64,000 nt of DNA from Brooklawnia sp937867175 (lineage in GTDB: Bacteria > Actinomycetota > Actinomycetes > Propionibacteriales > Propionibacteriaceae), in contig DAISIR010000001.1 of assembly GCA_036821905.1 (NCBI GenBank), positions 62,001 to 126,000 of the forward strand, in the 5' to 3' direction. Positions within the stretch are counted from its first letter, which is position 1. Every line of letters begins with the position of its first letter. This document shows, one piece after another, positions 16,602-24,733 of the stretch. A model generated the notes under the pieces. The model made no database searches, was not told where the DNA came from, and saw only the letters and a program-made list of their open reading frames with translations. The position numbers were made by a program, and so were the translations under genes.

Positions 16602-17669
16602 ATGACTGCTGCGCCCACTCGTCCCACCATCGCCGTGATCCCCGGGGACGGGATTGGCCCCGAGGTCGTCGCCGAAGCCATCAAGGTGCTGACTGCCACG
16701 GTCGGCGAGGACGCGTTCGGCTTCCGCAACTACCAATTGGGCGCCGACCATTGGCTGGCCACCGGTGAAGTGCTGAGCGACGAGACGCTGGCTGAGTTGG
16801 CCACCGCGGATGCGATCGTGCTCGGCGCGGTCGGTGCTGCCCCAGGCAGCACCCAGATCCCCAGTGGGCTGCTGGAGCGGGGGCTGCTGCTGAAGCTTCG
16901 GTTCGCCTTCGATCAGGACGTGAACCTGCGGCCGTCGCGGACCTATCCCGGGGTGCGCAGCCCACTGGCCGACTGGGTAACCCAAGGCAAGACCGTCGAC
17001 TTCGTCGTGGTCCGCGAAGGCACCGAGGGCCTCTACGCGGGTAATGGCGGATCGTTGCGCAAGGGCACCTCCGACGAGGTCGCCACCGAGGTCAGCGTGA
17101 ACACCGCGATGGGTGTGGAACGGGTGGTGCGTTACGCGTTCGGACTGGCCACCCGCAGGCGCGGCAAGCTCACCTTGTTGCACAAGCACAACGTGCTGGT
17201 ACATGCCGGAGGCCTGTGGAACCGGATCTTCAATGAGGTTGCCGCCGAGTTCCCGCAGGTGGCCACCGACTACCTGCACATCGATGCGGCTACCATCCAC
17301 CTGGTCACCAACCCGGCCCGCTTCGACGTCATCGTCACCGATAACCTGTTCGGCGACATCATCACCGATGAGGCGGCCGCCATCACCGGCGGGATCGGGC
17401 TGGCCCCGAGCGCGAACATCAATACCTCCCGCAAGTTCCCGTCCATGTTCGAGCCCGTGCACGGCTCGGCGCCAGACATCGCCGGGCAAGGCATCGCCGA
17501 TCCCACCGCTGCGATCTCCTCCATGGCGCTGCTGCTCGACCACCTGGGACACCCCAAGGACGCCGCCCGCATCGAGGCCGCCGTCAGCGCGGACATGGCC
17601 GAGCGCGGCACTGTCCGGCGATCCACCACCGAGATCGGGGACGCGATCGCGGCCCGCGTCCGAGCCTGA
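16602..17669 (+). CDS. leuB: 3-isopropylmalate dehydrogenase
   Basis: NAD-dependent oxidative decarboxylation of 3-isopropylmalate in leucine synthesis; the same enzyme often acts on 3-methylmalate in the citramalate route to isoleucine, which fits the cimA gene in this window. The 355-residue chain shows VIPGDGIGPEV, LLKLRFAFDQDVNLRPSR, KLTLLHKHNVL, the metal-binding DNLFGDIITDEAAAITGG and VHGSAPDIAGQGIADP. Start ATG 16602 is supported by TAGGGT 7 nt upstream. It is convergent with the DUF3152 gene (11-bp gap). Confidence 0.95.
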   Translation: MTAAPTRPTIAVIPGDGIGPEVVAEAIKVLTATVGEDAFGFRNYQLGADHWLATGEVLSDETLAELATADAIVLGAVGAAPGSTQIPSGLLERGLLLKLRFAFDQDVNLRPSRTYPGVRSPLADWVTQGKTVDFVVVREGTEGLYAGNGGSLRKGTSDEVATEVSVNTAMGVERVVRYAFGLATRRRGKLTLLHKHNVLVHAGGLWNRIFNEVAAEFPQVATDYLHIDAATIHLVTNPARFDVIVTDNLFGDIITDEAAAITGGIGLAPSANINTSRKFPSMFEPVHGSAPDIAGQGIADPTAAISSMALLLDHLGHPKDAARIEAAVSADMAERGTVRRSTTEIGDAIAARVRA

Positions 17670-17680
17670 AATCCGGCTGA

Positions 17681-18436
17681 TCAGCCATCCCGCTCGCCGG
17701 TGACATCCGGCCACGCGTTGGGCAGGCAGCCGTTCAGGTCGATGCTCTGCTGCTGCATCACCGGCGATGGGGCGCCGACGGCCGGACAGCCGACGTGGCC
17801 GAACCCGATGTAGTGGCCGACCTCATGGTTGATCAGGTAGCTGCGGTAGTCGTCGATCGACTGGTCGGCCCAAGTCGGTGTGGCGTAGAACCAGCGATCC
17901 ACGTTCAGGTAGATGTCCGGCCCGAGCCGGCAACTCCACAACCCTGCGGTGTTCAGTGCCGCGCACGCCAAATCAACCGTCTGCGGGGAAGCCAGGTGGA
18001 TCACCAGGTCAGCCTGGTCTGCCTCGTTCACCAACTCGAAGGCGATGCCATGCGTCCCTGCCCAACCACGCGGAGAATCCAGGATCTCGTGTATCCGCAG
18101 CGCCGCCCCGTCCGCCGACTCTGGCAGGCTGGTTTCAACCTGGACGACGAAGCGCCGGACGTCATTCGACCCAGAGACCGTGGCCGCCGAGACTGCGTTC
18201 GTCAGGTACTCACCGCTGGACGCCACCCCGGATCGGAGCATGCCGTTGGGCAGCGTCTGCACCGGCGAGGGGATCGGCAGTGTCGCGGGCAGCGCCTCTG
18301 GCTCGGGCGCCAGCTTGATTGAGCTCGGACTTGGCTCGGGCGATAGCAGGGGTGGCGAAGGTTCTGAAACCTGGCCGCCACAACCGACCAGCAGCGCCAC
18401 CGCCAGCACCACAATCCCCCACCGACCTGCACTCAC
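17681..18436 (-). CDS. DUF3152 lipoprotein with zinc-metallopeptidase motif
   Basis: An actinobacterial DUF3152 protein. A lipobox VALLVGC near residue 17 marks a lipoprotein, followed by a Pro/Ser-rich linker to about residue 70. The C-terminal domain carries HEVGHYIGFGH, the HExxHxxGxxH zinc motif of metzincin-like peptidases, with nearby Cys pairs (CAALNTAGLWSC and the GC-containing loops). The family is conserved and experimentally poorly defined, so activity is only suggested. I place the start at GTG 18436 because TAGGTT lies 7 nt upstream, as for other leaderless genes here; the in-frame ATG at 18442 two codons earlier would overlap that spacing. Convergent with leuB. Confidence 0.83.
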   Translation of the reverse strand: MSAGRWGIVVLAVALLVGCGGQVSEPSPPLLSPEPSPSSIKLAPEPEALPATLPIPSPVQTLPNGMLRSGVASSGEYLTNAVSAATVSGSNDVRRFVVQVETSLPESADGAALRIHEILDSPRGWAGTHGIAFELVNEADQADLVIHLASPQTVDLACAALNTAGLWSCRLGPDIYLNVDRWFYATPTWADQSIDDYRSYLINHEVGHYIGFGHVGCPAVGAPSPVMQQQSIDLNGCLPNAWPDVTGERDG

Positions 18437-18443
18437 GGGCATC

Positions 18444-18449
18444 AACCTA
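18444..18449 (-). promoter_or_regulatory. -10 box TAGGTT upstream of the DUF3152 gene
   Basis: TAGGTT lies 7 nt before GTG 18436 on the minus strand. The spacing argues for the GTG rather than the ATG two codons earlier as start. Confidence 0.4.
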
Positions 18450-18537
18450 GCGCGCCTGAAGCGCTGACCCGACCTCGAAACCCTTGTACGGGTTAAGCTC
18501 GTTGGTGACACAGTCACAGACGAAAGGTGCACCCACC

Positions 18538-19677
18538 ATGGGCCTGATGGACAAACTTCGTGGCGAATTCGTCGACATCATCGAATGGCTCGAAGACTCG
18601 CGCACGCTGCTGGCGTGGCGTTTCCCCCGCTACCAGAATGAAATCAAGCAGGGAGCACAGTTGATCGTCCGCGAGGGTCAGCTCGCGATCTTCGTCTACC
18701 AAGGTCAACTCGCCGACACCTTCGGCCCGGGCACTTACACCCTCAACACCCAGAACCTGCCGATCATGTCGACCATCCAGGGCTGGAAGTACGGCTTCAA
18801 CAGCCCCTTCCGCTCTGAGGTCTACTTCGTCAACACCCGACCGGTGACCGACCTGCGCTGGGGCACCCCGAACCCGATCACCATCCGCGACCCAGACTTC
18901 GGCATGGTGCAGGTGCGCGCCAACGGCCTGTGCGTGGTGCGGGTGGCTGACCCAGTCATCTTCCTGCGTCAGATCATCGGAACCGACTCCAACGTGGACG
19001 TGGAAGAGGTCACCGAACTGCTGCGGCGCGAGATCAGTCAGGCCTTCAGTGACATGATCATGCAGACCGGGCTGGGCGCCATCGACCTGCAGGGACGCCA
19101 GACCGAGCTTTCGGGCCAGCTGACCGAGATGGTGCGGCCACGGGTGGACGACGAGTTCGGCCTGTTCATCCAGTCGATCACCATGAACGTGTCACTGCCC
19201 GACGAGATCACCCAGGCGATGACCCGCGGCGTCGCGAAGGGCGTCGAGGAGGCCGGTTGGATGAACCAGCTCAACGACATGGACAAGTACCAGCGGGCGA
19301 AGCAGTCCGATGCCATGACCTCCGCGGCCTCCAACCCGGCAGGCAGCGGCATGGGTGAGATGATGGGCGCCGGCATGGGCATGGCAATGGCCCAACAGAT
19401 GATGAACCAGCAATCCCAGCAATCCCAGCAATCCCAGCAGACCCCACCGCCGCTATTGCAGGACTCCCAGACCTTCCACGTGGAGATCCAGGGTTCGGCG
19501 GCCGGGCCGTACCACCTTGGTCAGCTGCGGGGCATGGTCGACAACGGCCAGCTCACCACCCACACCTTGGTCTGGAGCGCGGGAATGGCCGGCTGGATGC
19601 CCGCAAACCAGGTGCCCGCGCTGCGGATGCTGTTCGCGTCCCCGCCGCCGATCCCCGGCCAGCCTGTGGCCGAGTAG
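18538..19677 (+). CDS. SPFH-domain protein with C-terminal GYF_2 domain (YdjI-like)
   Basis: A 379-residue protein of the SPFH 'virion core' (YdjI) family. Residues about 1-240 form the SPFH part: LAWRFPRYQNEIKQGAQLIVREGQLAIFVYQGQL, FVNTRPVTDLRWGTPNPI, VTELLRREISQAFSDMIMQTG. A Gly/Met/Gln-rich linker follows with a 9-bp tandem repeat coding SQQ three times (19411-19437). The C-terminal 60 residues (FHVEIQGSAAGPYHLGQLRGMVDNGQL...GWMPANQVP) are a GYF_2 domain. ATG 18538 has AAAGGTG upstream. The next gene follows after 6 bp. In Bacillus a YdjI-type SPFH protein sits with a zinc-ribbon partner and helps recruit PspA-type proteins in membrane stress; the same pairing is seen here. No TM segment, so peripheral membrane attachment is likely. 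Confidence 0.9.
   Translation: MGLMDKLRGEFVDIIEWLEDSRTLLAWRFPRYQNEIKQGAQLIVREGQLAIFVYQGQLADTFGPGTYTLNTQNLPIMSTIQGWKYGFNSPFRSEVYFVNTRPVTDLRWGTPNPITIRDPDFGMVQVRANGLCVVRVADPVIFLRQIIGTDSNVDVEEVTELLRREISQAFSDMIMQTGLGAIDLQGRQTELSGQLTEMVRPRVDDEFGLFIQSITMNVSLPDEITQAMTRGVAKGVEEAGWMNQLNDMDKYQRAKQSDAMTSAASNPAGSGMGEMMGAGMGMAMAQQMMNQQSQQSQQSQQTPPPLLQDSQTFHVEIQGSAAGPYHLGQLRGMVDNGQLTTHTLVWSAGMAGWMPANQVPALRMLFASPPPIPGQPVAE
19411..19437 (+). repeat. 9-bp tandem repeat, three copies, inside the SPFH-GYF linker
   Basis: CAATCCCAG is repeated three times head to tail, coding Gln-Ser-Gln units. It is in frame, so copy-number change would only lengthen the linker. Confidence 0.8.
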
Positions 19678-19683
19678 GCGCCG

Positions 19684-20871
19684 ATGTCGCAACAACCTCC
19701 GACGGGTGCCCCGGGTCCGATCCCCAACCCGGGGCCGCTACAAGACCCGGCGATGCTGCACGTCACCGAGCAGACCCGCACCTACCCGTGCCCCAACTGC
19801 GGCGGCACGCTGGCCTACGACCCGGAGCCGGCAGCTTTGAAGTGTCTGAGCTGCGGCACCGTGGTGCCGGTGGCAAGCGATGTCGCCCGGCCGGCCGTGA
19901 TAGCCAAGCGCGACCTGGCGTCCACGATGGGCGACTTGGCCAGGCTGCAGGCGAACGCGAAGACCCGGGTCACCGGTGACAAAGAGGTCGTCTGCCAGAA
20001 CTGCGGTGGCCACCTCATGTTCTCGGGCACCTTGACCGCGGTGCGCTGCCCGTTCTGCAACACGCCGATCCAGCGCAACGACGTGCAGGACTCCCCGACC
20101 CGACTGCCGATCGACGGTGTGCTGCCACTGCGGATCAGTGAGCGAGACGCTCGCCAGCGGATTGAACAGTGGATCAACAGCCGTCGCTTCGCACCGAACG
20201 CGTTCAAGAAGTACCGCGAGCTGGGCAGCTTCACCAGCATCTACCTGCCGTACTTCAGCTACGACGCGGCCACCACCACCCGCTACACCGGCATGCGCGG
20301 GGTCTACCGGACCGAGACCTACCGGGATTCCGAGGGCCGGACGCAGACCCGCACCGTGACCGACTGGTACCCGGCCGCCGGTGTGGTGAACAACCAGTTC
20401 GAGGACGTCACCGGTCATGCCAGCGACGGACTGGACGATCAGAAGATCACCGAACTCGAGCCGTGGCCGATGGACTGGTCGCACACGTACTCACCACAGT
20501 TCGTTGCCGGGCACCTCAGCCGAACCTACGACCAGGACGCGACCGAGGTCTTCCAGGAGCGGGTCGAGCCCCGGATGGAGTCAGTCATCGACTCCACGAT
20601 CAGGGCCGACATCGGCGGCAATGTGCAGCAGATCCACAGCCGCGACATCAACTGGCTGATGGTGAGGTTCTGCCAGTTGGCCCTGCCGATCTGGATGCTG
20701 GCGGTCACCTACAGGCAGCAGCCGTTCCAAGTTGCTATCAACGGGATCACCGGCGAGGTGCAGGGACGTCGGCCGTGGAGCGCAGTCAAGATCACCCTCG
20801 CGGTGATCGCCGGCTTGCTGCTGCTGGCCCTGTTCTTCTGGCTCTACCAGACCTTCGGCGGCGAGGCCTGA
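19684..20871 (+). CDS. Zinc-ribbon protein with C-terminal TM segment (YdjG-like)
   Basis: A 395-residue protein with two zinc ribbons: CPNC...CLSC at about 37-58 and CQNC...CPFC at about 102-122. A soluble central domain rich in aromatic residues (YLPYFSYDAATTTRYTGMRG, WYPAAGVVNNQFEDV) follows. One strong TM helix near the C-terminus (VKITLAVIAGLLLLALFFWLY) anchors it. It lies 6 bp after the SPFH-GYF gene, so the pair is an operon, like ydjG/ydjI of Bacillus. Homologues are sometimes mislabelled as helicase or primosomal proteins because of the zinc ribbon; no helicase motif is present. Role inferred: membrane partner of the SPFH protein. Confidence 0.85.
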   Translation: MSQQPPTGAPGPIPNPGPLQDPAMLHVTEQTRTYPCPNCGGTLAYDPEPAALKCLSCGTVVPVASDVARPAVIAKRDLASTMGDLARLQANAKTRVTGDKEVVCQNCGGHLMFSGTLTAVRCPFCNTPIQRNDVQDSPTRLPIDGVLPLRISERDARQRIEQWINSRRFAPNAFKKYRELGSFTSIYLPYFSYDAATTTRYTGMRGVYRTETYRDSEGRTQTRTVTDWYPAAGVVNNQFEDVTGHASDGLDDQKITELEPWPMDWSHTYSPQFVAGHLSRTYDQDATEVFQERVEPRMESVIDSTIRADIGGNVQQIHSRDINWLMVRFCQLALPIWMLAVTYRQQPFQVAINGITGEVQGRRPWSAVKITLAVIAGLLLLALFFWLYQTFGGEA

Positions 20872-20873
20872 GG

Positions 20874-20906
20874 CCGACCCCCGGCCGTCGACTGCCCGAG
20901 GGTCGG
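20874..20906. terminator. Hairpin between convergent zinc-ribbon and flotillin genes
   Basis: CCGACCC and GGGTCGG, 19 nt apart, form a 7-bp stem in the 47-bp gap between convergent stops. There is no T-tract on either strand, so a bidirectional terminator is only suggested. Confidence 0.35.
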
Positions 20907-20918
20907 TGCTGCCGATGA

Positions 20919-22451
20919 TCAGGACTGCTCGGGGTTGACCAAAGCCGAGGGCTGACCGGACGATGTTCCGCTCTGCTGGTGGTTGTCGTCGGAGACGTAC
21001 TTGTCGGCCAACTTCGTCAGGTCGATGCCCGTGGTGTCCTTCAACATCTGCACGGTCTGCACGACACCATTGGTGACCTGCTTGGCCACCTGTCCGGCGC
21101 CGTCAGTGGAGATGACCGTCAGCTTCTCGATCGAACCCAACGGGGCGGCGACCTGCTCGGCGATGCTCGGCAGTGCCGAGACCAGCATCTCGATGACGGC
21201 CGCCTCGTTGTAGCGGGCGTAGGCGTCCGCCTTGCGGTTCATCGCCTCAGCCTCGGCCTGCCCGGTAGCCAAGATGGCGGTGGCCTTCGCCTCGCCCTCG
21301 GCGCGGACCGCATCGGCCTCGGCGACACGGCGAGACTTCTCCGCTTCACCGCGCTTGGCGCCCTCAATGGCCTCCGCCTCCGCCAGCGCAGTGCGCCGTG
21401 ACTTCTCGCCCACACCGACCAGACGAGCCTTCTCGGCGTCCGCTTCGGCACGAGCGATGGCGGCGACCTTCTCGGCATTGGCCTGGAAGATGGCAGCGTT
21501 CTTGCGGCCCTCGGCCTCGGTCTCCATGCGGTAGCGGGCGGCGTCCGCCGGCTTGCGGACCTCGGTGTCGAGCTGGCGGTCCTTCAGGGCCGCCTGCCGG
21601 ATCGCGACCTTCTCCTGCTCGGCGAGAATGGCCTGGTCGCGGTCGGCTTGGGCCAACGGGCCGGACGCGGCGGCCTGCGCATTGGCGGCGTCGGTCTCGG
21701 CCTTGATCTCGGCCTGCTTCAGCATGAGTTCCCGCTCGCGGATCGCGATCAACTGCTGGGCGTTGATACGCGCGTTCTCGGCCTCCTGCCGGGCCACCGC
21801 CTCCGCCACGGCAGCAGTCTGCTGGATGCGGGCCGCCTCAGGACGCCCCAAGTCGTTGAGGTAGGTGCCGTCGTCGGTGATGTCTTGGATCTGGAAGGTG
21901 TCGAGAACCAAACCCTGCCCGGTCAGCGAGGCCTCTGACTCGTCCGCGACCCGCTGGGCGAACGCCGCCCGGTCTCGGATTATCTGCTCAACGCTCAGCG
22001 AACCCACGATGGAACGCAACGAGCCGGCGAGAGTTTCCTGGGTGAAGGTTTCGACCTCTTCCTGCTGGACGAGGAAACGCTGCGCGGCGGCCCGGATCGA
22101 GTCCTCGTTGCCGCCGACCTTCACCAAGGCAACACCTTCAAGGTTGAGTTTGATGCCCTGACCCGAGACCGCGCCCCGGATCTGCACCGAGATACGGCGG
22201 CTCGACAGGTCCATGATGAACAGCCGCTGGATGAACGGGATGACGAAGACACCGCCGCCCATGACCACCTTCTGGCCCGACAGATCACTGGAGACCTCGC
22301 CGGTCTCCGGGTTACGCACCTCTTTGCCCTTGCGACCGGTAACGATGAACGCCTCGTTGGGGCCGGCGACCTTGTAGCGGCTGGCGACCAGCAGGCCGAT
22401 CAGCACAATCAGGACCACCAGACCGATGATGGCGAGTACGACGGGGTACAT
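20919..22451 (-). CDS. Flotillin family protein (SPFH)
   Basis: A 510-residue flotillin (FloT/YuaG type) that forms membrane microdomain scaffolds. An N-terminal TM helix (VVLAIIGLVVLIVLIGLLVA) precedes the SPFH domain (about 25-210), which includes EAFIVTGRKGKEVRNPETGE and VVMGGGVFVIPFIQRL. Residues about 215-420 are an Ala/Glu/Arg-rich coiled coil with repeated EAEA-type motifs. The tail is polar. ATG 22451 has GGAG 8 nt upstream. An NfeD-like gene begins just upstream on the same strand (43-bp gap), the usual flotillin partner arrangement. It converges on the YdjI/YdjG-like pair, so two SPFH modules sit side by side. Confidence 0.95.
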   Translation of the reverse strand: MYPVVLAIIGLVVLIVLIGLLVASRYKVAGPNEAFIVTGRKGKEVRNPETGEVSSDLSGQKVVMGGGVFVIPFIQRLFIMDLSSRRISVQIRGAVSGQGIKLNLEGVALVKVGGNEDSIRAAAQRFLVQQEEVETFTQETLAGSLRSIVGSLSVEQIIRDRAAFAQRVADESEASLTGQGLVLDTFQIQDITDDGTYLNDLGRPEAARIQQTAAVAEAVARQEAENARINAQQLIAIRERELMLKQAEIKAETDAANAQAAASGPLAQADRDQAILAEQEKVAIRQAALKDRQLDTEVRKPADAARYRMETEAEGRKNAAIFQANAEKVAAIARAEADAEKARLVGVGEKSRRTALAEAEAIEGAKRGEAEKSRRVAEADAVRAEGEAKATAILATGQAEAEAMNRKADAYARYNEAAVIEMLVSALPSIAEQVAAPLGSIEKLTVISTDGAGQVAKQVTNGVVQTVQMLKDTTGIDLTKLADKYVSDDNHQQSGTSSGQPSALVNPEQS

Positions 22452-22494
22452 CAGTGCGCTCCAATGCTCGGGTACCCGGCCAGTCTAGCGGGGC

Positions 22495-23049
22495 TCAGGA
22501 ATCGAGCATCGCGCTCGCTCCCCCACCACCCAGCAGGTCCACCGGCATGACCTCGACGGAGGTCGCCGAAAGCACACCCGAGATCCAGACCCTGGCTCCG
22601 GCGTCGAGCGCCACCGGAGCCTTGGCGTTGAGCGTGTGGGTGTGTCCGTCCTGTCGCAGCCGGACCTGCCCATAGCCGTCATCTGGGATGGCCGTGATCA
22701 CCAGTGCCTCGACACCGATCAGGGAATTGGTGCGCGGTGCCGTGCCCGATCCCTGCCGGCGCAGCAGGCCGGTGAGTTTGCCAGCCATCCAGCCGAGCAG
22801 CGTCCCGACAACCAGGCCGACGACGATGGCCACCCACATGGTGTCGGTGAGCGCCAATCCGAGGGCACCGCCGAAGCCGAAGCCACCCAGCAGGCCGGCG
22901 ATACCTGCGGTGGAGAAGACGTCCGAGTCGAGGGCGTTCAGCGAGTCGATGCCGTCGAATCCGAGGGCACCCTCCAAGACGTCGCCGACCAGCAGTGCCA
23001 GCAGCAGCAGGACGATACCCACACCGCCGATCACGAAGAACACGGTCAC
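22495..23049 (-). CDS. NfeD-like membrane protein with OB-fold tail
   Basis: A 184-residue protein: an N-terminal TM helix (VIGGVGIVLLLLALLVGDVL), a Gly-rich hydrophobic region with two further TM segments (about 48-92), then a soluble beta-rich domain (about 105-184; TNSLIGVEALVITAIPDDGYGQVRLRQDG) typical of NfeD/YqiJ OB-fold tails. GTG 23049 has a strong AAGGAGG 4-5 nt upstream. It is the first gene of a two-gene operon with flotillin. NfeD proteins work with flotillins in membrane organisation; the protease domain of long NfeD proteins is absent. Confidence 0.85.
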   Translation of the reverse strand: MTVFFVIGGVGIVLLLLALLVGDVLEGALGFDGIDSLNALDSDVFSTAGIAGLLGGFGFGGALGLALTDTMWVAIVVGLVVGTLLGWMAGKLTGLLRRQGSGTAPRTNSLIGVEALVITAIPDDGYGQVRLRQDGHTHTLNAKAPVALDAGARVWISGVLSATSVEVMPVDLLGGGGASAMLDS

Positions 23050-23086
23050 GGGTGCCTCCTTCCGCTGCTGGTCGAATCCATCCTAG

Positions 23087-23125
23087 GACGGCGGCCCGAG
23101 GACTCGTCGTCCCCGGGCCGCCGTC
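23087..23125 (-). terminator. Strong GC hairpin after ilvC
   Basis: GACGGCGGCCC and GGGCCGCCGTC form a perfect 11-bp stem, with a further GGGAC/GTCCT inner stem. It lies 18 nt past the ilvC stop and before the nfeD-flotillin operon. The T-tract is poor, but the stem and place suggest the end of the ilvBNC transcript. Confidence 0.6.
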
Positions 23126-23142
23126 TGACGATCAGGCCGTGG

Positions 23143-24171
23143 TCAGCGGGCCGCACTGCCTTCCACGTAGTCGTCGTCGCTCGACTTCAGCCAGCTGAAC
23201 ATCTTGCGCAGCTCCTTGCCGGTGGCCTCGATCGGATGACCGGCTTCGGCCTCGCGCAGCTTCTTGAACTCCGGCGCGCCCGCGTCCTGGTCATCGATGA
23301 AGCGTTCGGCGAACTTGCCGGTCTGGATGTCGGCCAGGACCGCCTTCATGTTCTGCTTCACGTGGTCGTCGATGATCCGCGGGCCCGAGACATAGTCGCC
23401 GTACTCGGCGGTGTCCGAGATGGACCAGCGCTGCTTCGAGATGCCGCCCTCGATCATCAGGTCGACGATCATCTTGAGCTCGTGCAGGCACTCGAAGTAG
23501 GCCATCTCCGGCTGGTAGCCAGCCTCGGTCAGGGTCTCGAAACCAGCCTGCACCAAGTGCGACATGCCGCCGCACAAGACGACCTGCTCGCCGAACAGGT
23601 CAGTCTCGGTCTCCTCGGTGAAGGTGGTCTTGATACCGCCGGCCCGCAGGCCACCGATCGCCTTCGCGTAGCTCTTGGCCAACTCCCAGGCCTCGCCGCT
23701 GGCGTCCTGCTCGACGCAAACCAACACCGGGACACCGCGTCCGTCGGCGTACTCGCGACGCACTATATGGCCCGGGCCCTTCGGGGCGACCATGCAGACG
23801 TCCACGCCCTCGGGCGCGGTGATGTAGCCGTAGCGAATGTTGAAGCCGTGCGCGAAGAAGATGGCGTCGCCAGCCTTGAGGTTGGGGGCAATCTCGTTCG
23901 CGTAGACATGACGCTGCACCTGGTCGGGCACCAGAATCATGATCACGTCGGACTCTGCGGCGGCCTGCGCCGGGGTGAGCACCCGCAAACCTTCCGCCTC
24001 GGCCTTGGCACGCGACCTGCTGCCCTCGGCGAGGCCGACTCGCACGTCGACGCCCGAATCACGCAGGTTCAGCGCGTGGGCGTGGCCCTGGGAACCGTAA
24101 CCGATCACGGCGACGCTGCGGTCCTGGATGACTGCCAAGTTCGCATCGTCGTCATAGAACATCTCTGCCAT
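23143..24171 (-). CDS. ilvC: Ketol-acid reductoisomerase
   Basis: Class I KARI: NADPH- and Mg-dependent isomeroreduction of acetolactate and acetohydroxybutyrate, second common step to Val/Leu/Ile. Start ATG 24171 (AAGGAG 9-12 nt upstream) gives 342 residues, the normal short form. The frame extends to 24300 without support and would overlap ilvN. The Rossmann motif is VIGYGSQGHAHALNLRDSG; the knotted C-terminal domain has LFGEQVVLCGG, the Mg ligands in this region and SDTAEYGDYV. It is the third gene of ilvB-ilvN-ilvC, 28 bp after ilvN, and is followed by a strong hairpin. The loop Arg/Ser-rich segment EGSRSRAKAEAEG suggests NADPH preference. Confidence 0.96.
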   Translation of the reverse strand: MAEMFYDDDANLAVIQDRSVAVIGYGSQGHAHALNLRDSGVDVRVGLAEGSRSRAKAEAEGLRVLTPAQAAAESDVIMILVPDQVQRHVYANEIAPNLKAGDAIFFAHGFNIRYGYITAPEGVDVCMVAPKGPGHIVRREYADGRGVPVLVCVEQDASGEAWELAKSYAKAIGGLRAGGIKTTFTEETETDLFGEQVVLCGGMSHLVQAGFETLTEAGYQPEMAYFECLHELKMIVDLMIEGGISKQRWSISDTAEYGDYVSGPRIIDDHVKQNMKAVLADIQTGKFAERFIDDQDAGAPEFKKLREAEAGHPIEATGKELRKMFSWLKSSDDDYVEGSAAR

Positions 24172-24199
24172 GGGGTAGTACTCCTTCTTGGTTTGGCGT

Positions 24200-24733
24200 T
24201 CAGTTGGCTGCCCGCAGGGCAACACGGTTCTTCTCGGTGATCGACTTCTGGCCGCGACCCAATGCCACCTGCCCGGACTTGACCAGTTCGATGATCCCAT
24301 AAGGCTCGAGCATGGTGACCAAGGCGGCCAGCTTGTCGCTGCTGCCGGTGGCCTCCACGGTCACTGACTCGGTGCCGACGTCCACAGCCTTGCCCCGGAA
24401 GAGACCGACGACGTCAATGACCGCGCTTCGGTTGGTGTCGTTGCAGCGCACCTTGATCAGGATCAGTTCACGCTGCACCGAGTTCGGTGCCAGTTCGATG
24501 ATCTTGTAGACCTCGACGAGTTTGTTCAGCTGCTTCACCAACTGTTCCAGGACGTCAGGCCTATCAACCGTGGTGACCAACGTGATGCGCGAGACCTCGG
24601 GGCGCTCGGTCGGTCCGACCGCCAACGACTCGATGTTGAAGCCACGGCGGCTGAACAGGCTCGAGATGCGTGCCAGGACGCCCGGCTTGTTGTCGACCAG
24701 GACGCTCAGCGTGTGTGTGCTCTGCGTGCTCAC
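24200..24733 (-). CDS. ilvN: Acetolactate synthase small (regulatory) subunit
   Basis: A 177-residue ACT-domain regulatory subunit that binds to IlvB and confers valine feedback. The N-terminal ACT domain reads HTLSVLVDNKPGVLARISSLFSRRGFNIESLAVG; the C-terminal domain includes ELILIKVRCN. GTG 24733 overlaps the ilvB stop (GTGA), giving translational coupling in ilvB-ilvN-ilvC. Confidence 0.96.
   Translation of the reverse strand: MSTQSTHTLSVLVDNKPGVLARISSLFSRRGFNIESLAVGPTERPEVSRITLVTTVDRPDVLEQLVKQLNKLVEVYKIIELAPNSVQRELILIKVRCNDTNRSAVIDVVGLFRGKAVDVGTESVTVEATGSSDKLAALVTMLEPYGIIELVKSGQVALGRGQKSITEKNRVALRAAN

Noticed and set aside
18443..18537. TAAGCT considered as -10 box of the SPFH-GYF gene
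   Set aside because: No -35 at suitable distance and a separate Shine-Dalgarno is present; too weak to list as a promoter.
19411..19437. Short direct repeats considered as a CRISPR-like array
   Set aside because: Nine-base units with no spacers, in frame within a coding linker.
22636..24240. 534-codon frame on the plus strand over ilvC and the NfeD-like gene
   Set aside because: Antisense to two recognised genes, composition rich in His/Gln/Asp without motifs.
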